Of a DNA stretch of 40,143 bases, positions 36,379 to 40,143 are shown one piece after another. Location: NCBI GenBank assembly GCA_016869195.1, contig VGET01000005.1, positions 1 through 40,143 of the forward strand. Direction: 5' to 3'. This DNA comes from Alphaproteobacteria bacterium (GTDB taxonomy: Bacteria > Pseudomonadota > Alphaproteobacteria > UBA828). A program made the translations under genes and the position numbers. Positions within the stretch are counted from its first letter, which is position 1. Each line of letters opens with the position of its first letter. Below the pieces are notes generated by a model. The model was given only the letters and a program-made list of their open reading frames with translations, was not told the origin of the DNA and searched no databases.

Positions 36379-37130
36379 TCGTCCGGCTCGCCGGCGAGGG
36401 CGAGAAGCCGGCTCAGGCGATGGTCGCATTCGCCGTCCCAGCTTCCATCGAGCCGCTCGGGCCTGAAATGGCGCTGAAAGGCGATCACCACCGCCTGGGT
36501 GTGGGGCCCGAAGCGATCGTCATCGCCGAGGCCATAGCCGTAGCGCGCGAGGCGCCGGCGCAGCCGTGTTACACGCGGCCCATGATCGCCCATGCCGAGT
36601 GGCGGGTTCGCGTTGACGGAATGGGACGCATCGCCGCTCGGCCACAGCCCGATGCCGGCCTCGGCCAATTGGCGCCAGTCGAACAGCTCGCCGGGGTCCA
36701 GCTTTCGCTCCGGCGCGATGTCGGAGTGCCCGACCACATTGCGTGACGGGATCGGGTGTCGTCCGAGAACGTCGCGCGCCAGCGTGATCAGCGCTTCCAT
36801 CTGGGCCGCGGGAAATGGGCGGTAGCCATTGCTGTGGCCCGGATTGGCGAGCTCGATGCCGATCGAGGTCGCGTTCAGGCCCTCGACGCCGCGCCAGCGG
36901 CTGCGGCCCGCGTGCCAGGCGCGTCGCTGTTCCGGCACCAGGCGAAAAACCGCGCCATCCTCGGCGATCAGATAATGCGCGCTCACCTCGGCGAGCGAAT
37001 CGCACAGCCGGCGCAGCGCCGCCTCGGCGCTCAGCATGTCCGTGTAGTGAAGCACGAGGGTGTCGACCTTGGCACCGTCAGGCCGTGCATCGTGATTGGC
37101 CGATGGGCGCTCGATGATGGTCAGCGTCAT
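36375..37130 (-). CDS. N-acetylmuramoyl-L-alanine amidase, AmpD/AmiD type
   Basis: The 251-residue protein has an Amidase_2 domain (about 5-150) and a C-terminal peptidoglycan-binding domain (about 178-247). It should cleave MurNAc or anhydroMurNAc from peptide stems. Zinc ligands are His28 (VLHYTD), His135 (VVGHSDIAP) and Asp145 (KLDPG), with Glu93 and Lys143 as catalytic helpers. No signal peptide or lipobox is visible, so it would be cytoplasmic, although peptidoglycan-binding domains usually occur in exported enzymes. It overlaps the next upstream gene by 4 bp. I leave the symbol blank because AmpD and AmiD subtypes cannot be separated with certainty. Confidence 0.92.
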   Translation of the reverse strand: MTLTIIERPSANHDARPDGAKVDTLVLHYTDMLSAEAALRRLCDSLAEVSAHYLIAEDGAVFRLVPEQRRAWHAGRSRWRGVEGLNATSIGIELANPGHSNGYRPFPAAQMEALITLARDVLGRHPIPSRNVVGHSDIAPERKLDPGELFDWRQLAEAGIGLWPSGDASHSVNANPPLGMGDHGPRVTRLRRRLARYGYGLGDDDRFGPHTQAVVIAFQRHFRPERLDGSWDGECDHRLSRLLALAGEPDD

Positions 37131-38008
37131 CTCATTCCGTCGTCGCGTCTCGCGCGAAATGTTCCCGGTCGAATGATGATCAGACCCACGCCCAATAGCA
37201 TCGCACCACCACCAAGGGCGGACAGCCAGCTGAGGTGGTCCCCCATCAGGCCGACCCCGGCGATCGCGCCGGTCAACGGCACGAGCAGCACGATCGCGGT
37301 CACCCAGCCGACCGGGTAGCGTTTCAACAGGTAATAGAATCCGCTGAAGCCGACCAGGGTCGAGACGATCGCGAGAAAGGCGATCGAAGCCGGCGTCTTC
37401 CAGCTTGCGGCGGCAAGCGCGGCGAATTGGTCCTGCTCGAGCCCTGCGGACATCGCGCCCAGAACCGGCGCGGCCAGCAGCGCGGTTACCGCGTTAATGG
37501 TGATCGGGTGCAAGTGGCTCAGGCGCTTGGCCTGGATGTTGGCGAAGGCGTTGAACAGCATGCCGGCGAATTGAAGGCCGATGCCGAGCCAATTCTCCTG
37601 ATGCGCCGGTTCCCCGAGAAAAACGCCTACACCGAGCAAGGCGACCAGGAGCCCGAGAATCGCTCGCCGATCAAGGCGCTCGGCGAGCAGGAAATAGGCC
37701 AGCATCACCGTGCACGGCACCTGCATCTGCCAGATCAAGGCCGCGGTTGTCGAATCCACGCCGAGGCGCAGGCCGACATAGGCGGGCGCGAAATGGCCGA
37801 CACCCATGAGCCCGGCGAACAGCGCGAGCCCGCGCCATTGGGCGCATGGCACGCGGATGAACCAGATCGTGCACAGCACCACCAGACCGAAACGCAGTGT
37901 GATGACGAAGAGCGGTGGCACCTCCGTGGTCGCGATCTTCGAAGGAACGAATCCGAAGCCCCAGATCGAGGCAACGAGGAGAGCGAGCAGGAGATCCTGC
38001 GGCCTCAT
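37127..38008 (-). CDS. EamA/DMT family transporter (first of tandem pair)
   Basis: This 293-residue protein has about ten membrane segments in two EamA repeats, the layout of drug/metabolite transporters such as the amino-acid exporter EamA. It begins LLLALLVASIWGFGFVPSKIA. The second repeat starts near residue 145. It aligns closely with its upstream neighbour across its length, including VGHFAPAYVGLRLGV and NIQAKRLSH. It overlaps both neighbours by 4 bp. The substrate is unknown. Confidence 0.88.
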   Translation of the reverse strand: MRPQDLLLALLVASIWGFGFVPSKIATTEVPPLFVITLRFGLVVLCTIWFIRVPCAQWRGLALFAGLMGVGHFAPAYVGLRLGVDSTTAALIWQMQVPCTVMLAYFLLAERLDRRAILGLLVALLGVGVFLGEPAHQENWLGIGLQFAGMLFNAFANIQAKRLSHLHPITINAVTALLAAPVLGAMSAGLEQDQFAALAAASWKTPASIAFLAIVSTLVGFSGFYYLLKRYPVGWVTAIVLLVPLTGAIAGVGLMGDHLSWLSALGGGAMLLGVGLIIIRPGTFRARRDDGMR

Positions 38009-38880
38009 GTCTCAGCGGGCGGCGTCGCCACGACCGGGCGCTTGATCACGATCAGCGCCACGCCAGCAAAGGTGATGAGGCCACTGATCACGGTGCGCCA
38101 GGTGATCGGGTCATTGAGTGTCAACACGCCCGAGACCACGCCGATGATCGGCACGAGCAGGAGGAACGGCGCGGTCCGGCTCACCGGGTGGCGACGCAGC
38201 AGATAGAACCAGATGCCATAGCCGATGACCGACGAAAACAGCGCCATGTAAACGAGCGAGGCGTGGAGCTTCCAGTCGGGCGCCAGGAACTCGTGGTACT
38301 GGTCGGTCTCAAGGGCGAAGGAGAGAACGAGCAGCACCGGCAGAGAGATGAGCGACATCCAGGCATTGAACGCAACCGGGCTCACCTGCGGCAGGCGCTT
38401 CGCCTGGATCGCTGCGACCGCCCACATGATGGCCGACAGGACGACGAGCGTGATGGCGAGCGGCTCGCCCGCGATGCGCGGCTCCGAGATCAGCGCCGCC
38501 GAGCCCGCGAGCGCGATCGACATGCCGATCACCGTGCGCAGCGTCGGCCGGTCGCCGAGAAAGAAAAATGCCAGCAGCGTCGTGAGCGGCACCTGGGAGA
38601 GCCAGATGATTGACGCCGTGGTCGCCTCCACGCCGAGCCTGAGCCCGACATAGAGCAACGCGAAATGGCCGACGCCGAGCGTGAGCGAATAGTAGATCAC
38701 CGGACGCCACTGGCCGCGCGGCAGGGGCACGAACCAGATCGTCATGGCGACAATCAACAGGAAGCGAAGCGCCAGGAACAGCAAGGGCGGCATATGCGCA
38801 GCGCCATACTTGCTCGGGACGAAGCCATAGCCCCAGAGCACCGCGCACAAGAGGGCGAGGAGAAGATGGCTCGGTTTCAC
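38005..38880 (-). CDS. EamA/DMT family transporter (second of tandem pair)
   Basis: This 291-residue protein has about ten membrane segments and the same two-repeat EamA architecture. It begins HLLLALLCAVLWGYGFVPSK and contains LGVGHFALLYVGLRLGVEATTA and AIQAKRLPQVSP. It shares these segments with the next gene, which points to a tandem duplication. It overlaps the J-domain gene by 4 bp and its sister gene by 4 bp. Substrate and direction of transport cannot be read from the sequence. Confidence 0.88.
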   Translation of the reverse strand: MKPSHLLLALLCAVLWGYGFVPSKYGAAHMPPLLFLALRFLLIVAMTIWFVPLPRGQWRPVIYYSLTLGVGHFALLYVGLRLGVEATTASIIWLSQVPLTTLLAFFFLGDRPTLRTVIGMSIALAGSAALISEPRIAGEPLAITLVVLSAIMWAVAAIQAKRLPQVSPVAFNAWMSLISLPVLLVLSFALETDQYHEFLAPDWKLHASLVYMALFSSVIGYGIWFYLLRRHPVSRTAPFLLLVPIIGVVSGVLTLNDPITWRTVISGLITFAGVALIVIKRPVVATPPAET

Positions 38881-39218
38881 TTCAGGCCGCGTTCGCGCGC
38901 GATCTGGTCATAGGCGGCGTTGATGGCCTGGGTTTCTTTGGTCGCGAGCTCGATCATGTCCTCCGGCACGCCCTCTGCCATGAGCCGGTCGGGATGGTTC
39001 TCGCGAACCAAGTTTCTGTAGGCCGATTTGATATCGGCATCGCTCGCGTCGGGCGATACGCCGAGAACCTTGTAAGGGTCAGGCCCGGTCTCCGGCATGA
39101 CGGTGCCAAGCACGCGGGCGACCGCGTCGGGCCCGAGCCCGAAGCGCCTCGCCACGTCGTCGAGGAAACGCCGCTTCGCCGCGTGGATCGAATGGTCGGC
39201 CGCTGCGACCGCCGCCAA
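38877..39218 (-). CDS. J-domain protein, probably the 3' remnant of a TerB/DjlA-like gene
   Basis: The 113-residue reading frame ends in a J domain (about 46-112) with the essential HPD triad in RENHPDRL. It would stimulate an Hsp70 ATPase. The preceding 45 residues (AVAAADHSIHAAKRRFLDDVARRFGLG) look like the last helices of a TerB-like domain. Related alphaproteobacterial proteins are, from memory, about 230-250 residues and begin MSIxGKxIGGAAxLALGG. That N terminus is present here just upstream, but in another frame. The only start in this frame is a TTG at 39218. Expression as a short protein is possible. It overlaps the EamA gene by 4 bp. Confidence 0.6.
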   Translation of the reverse strand: MAAVAAADHSIHAAKRRFLDDVARRFGLGPDAVARVLGTVMPETGPDPYKVLGVSPDASDADIKSAYRNLVRENHPDRLMAEGVPEDMIELATKETQAINAAYDQIARERGLK

Positions 39219-39264
39219 GCGCCAGGCTGGCCGCGCCCCCGATCACCTTGCCGAAAATGCTCAT
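39150..39264 (-). pseudogene. 5' remnant of a TerB/DjlA-like gene
   Basis: From ATG 39264 the sequence encodes MSIFGKVIGGAASLALGG, the usual N terminus of TerB/J-domain proteins. It then runs into an Arg/Gly-rich stretch without family resemblance, ending at a stop at 39079. The J-domain reading frame begins at about 39218, shifted by one base. I infer a deletion of roughly 100 codons with a frameshift, with the junction near 39211-39218. A sequencing or assembly error cannot be excluded. Confidence 0.5.
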
Positions 39265-39419
39265 GCCGTCTTGATCCAGCCGGTTCCCTGCGGGCGCCGC
39301 CGGCGCGACGTTATCCGCCCGGCCCAAGGCCCTGCAAATGGTTATTGCAAATGCATGACCCTGCTGGTTCGATCAAACGAAACAAGCTGGATCAACCAGC
39401 CAGTGTCACGGGGGAACTC
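39265..39419. promoter_or_regulatory. Divergent regulatory region before the EF-G-like gene
   Basis: No gene is visible. TGCAAATG occurs twice at 13-bp spacing (39333-39340 and 39346-39353). GCTGGTT (39363-39369) and AACCAGC (39394-39400) form an inverted repeat with a 24-nt interval. No promoter with good -35 and -10 elements could be assigned. GGGGGA lies about 5 nt before the ATG at 39420. Confidence 0.4.
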
Positions 39420-40143
39420 ATGAGCGACAATGTCGGCAGTGGGCCACGGACTATCGCGCTCGTCGGCCCTTATACCAGCGGCAAGACCACGCTTCTCGAG
39501 AGCATGTTGTTCGTTGCGGGCGCGATCACTCGCAAGGGCCGCGCACCGGACAAGAACACCACGGGCGACTCCTCACAGGAGGCGCGCGAGCGGCAGATGA
39601 GCGTCGAGGTCAACGCGGCGACCTTCAATGTCGAGGGGCGCCGGATCAACGTGCTCGATTGCCCGGGCTCGGTGGAGTTTGCCCAGGAAACCTATAACGC
39701 GCTGATGGGCGTCGACCTCGCCGTCGTTGTCTGCGAGCCGCAGACCGAGCGGGTTCTGACGCTCTCTCGCCTGCTGAAATTTCTCGACGAGAACGGCATT
39801 CCGCACATGCTGTTCGCGAACCGGATTGACGAAACCACCGTCCGGGTCGCGGAGCTGGTCGATGCGTTGAAGCCGCTCTCCTCGCAGCCATTCGTCGCGT
39901 GCCAAGTCGCCATCCGCGACGGCGCCGACGCGACCGGCTATGTCGACCTGATCAGCGGGCAAGCCTACAAGTACAAGCCCCACGCTGCCTCCGACAAGAT
40001 CAGCGCGCCTGATACGATCATCGAGCGGCGCGATTCGGCCCGCACCGCGCTGCTCGAAAGCCTGGCGGACCATAATGACGCTCTGCTCGAGCGACTGCTC
40101 GACGACAAGATTCCGAGCGAGGCCGAGATCATCGGCTATCTCA
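39420..40143 (+). CDS. Elongation factor G-like GTPase (5' part, runs off the window)
   Basis: The first 241 codons are present. The GTPase domain has P-loop GPYTSGKT (residues 16-23), DCPG (80-83) as the DxxG motif and NRID (134-137) in place of the usual NKxD. Where canonical EF-G has a RERGITI segment, this protein has QEARERQMSVEVN. This points to the EF-G-like paralog group (FusA2-like) rather than the main elongation factor. The function of that group is not settled. Start at ATG 39420, with GGGGGA upstream. The remaining domains lie beyond the window. Confidence 0.88.
   Translation, partial: MSDNVGSGPRTIALVGPYTSGKTTLLESMLFVAGAITRKGRAPDKNTTGDSSQEARERQMSVEVNAATFNVEGRRINVLDCPGSVEFAQETYNALMGVDLAVVVCEPQTERVLTLSRLLKFLDENGIPHMLFANRIDETTVRVAELVDALKPLSSQPFVACQVAIRDGADATGYVDLISGQAYKYKPHAASDKISAPDTIIERRDSARTALLESLADHNDALLERLLDDKIPSEAEIIGYL

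Overview
The window looks like a chromosomal segment of a GC-rich alphaproteobacterium. The evidence is the linkage carAB-greA / yqeY-dnaG-rpoD beside a complete dcw (division and cell wall) cluster, an alphaproteobacterial-type FtsZ with a long Pro/Ala-rich linker, a MurE with the meso-diaminopimelate motif, and an alphaproteobacterial-style RNase P RNA. A Rhodospirillales-like lineage is plausible, but that is inference. Nearly every gene is housekeeping. I saw no phage, insertion sequence, CRISPR, toxin-antitoxin or defence system, and no tRNA or rRNA.

Layout. Positions 60-5064 (minus) hold carA-carB-greA (carbamoyl phosphate synthesis and transcript-cleavage factor). Positions 5277-9975 (plus) hold yqeY-dnaG-rpoD, divergent from carA, with a recognisable promoter in front of yqeY and another in front of rpoD. 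Positions 10009-11137 (plus) hold an azlC-azlD exporter pair, which converges on ligA across a 12-bp perfect inverted repeat. Positions 11285-15927 (minus) hold bamD-recN-ligA, and lpxC (16007-16930) lies just upstream.

Positions 17128-35652 (minus) hold the dcw cluster in the order mraZ-rsmH-ftsL-ftsI-murE-murF-mraY-murD-ftsW-murG-murC-murB-ddl-ftsQ-ftsA-ftsZ. Its genes overlap almost throughout: ten junctions are 4-bp ATGA or GTGA overlaps. The only real gap is the 104 bp before ftsZ, and a strong intrinsic terminator follows ftsZ. Upstream of mraZ are a three-repeat MraZ-type operator, a candidate promoter and a LexA-like site. Next come the RNase P RNA gene rnpB (35941-36344, minus), an ampD-like amidase, two tandem EamA-family transporters and a J-domain gene that looks like the remnant of a longer one. 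The window ends inside an EF-G-like GTPase on the plus strand (from 39420).

Functionally, MurB-MurF, MraY, MurG and Ddl make lipid II. FtsW and FtsI polymerise and cross-link it at the septum, and FtsA, FtsZ, FtsQ and FtsL build the divisome. LpxC and BamD supply outer-membrane lipid A and protein assembly, and the AmpD-like amidase handles peptidoglycan fragments. The most interesting material is regulatory: the MraZ operator, the LexA-like box, GANTC sites clustered at ftsZ, and the broken-looking J-domain gene.
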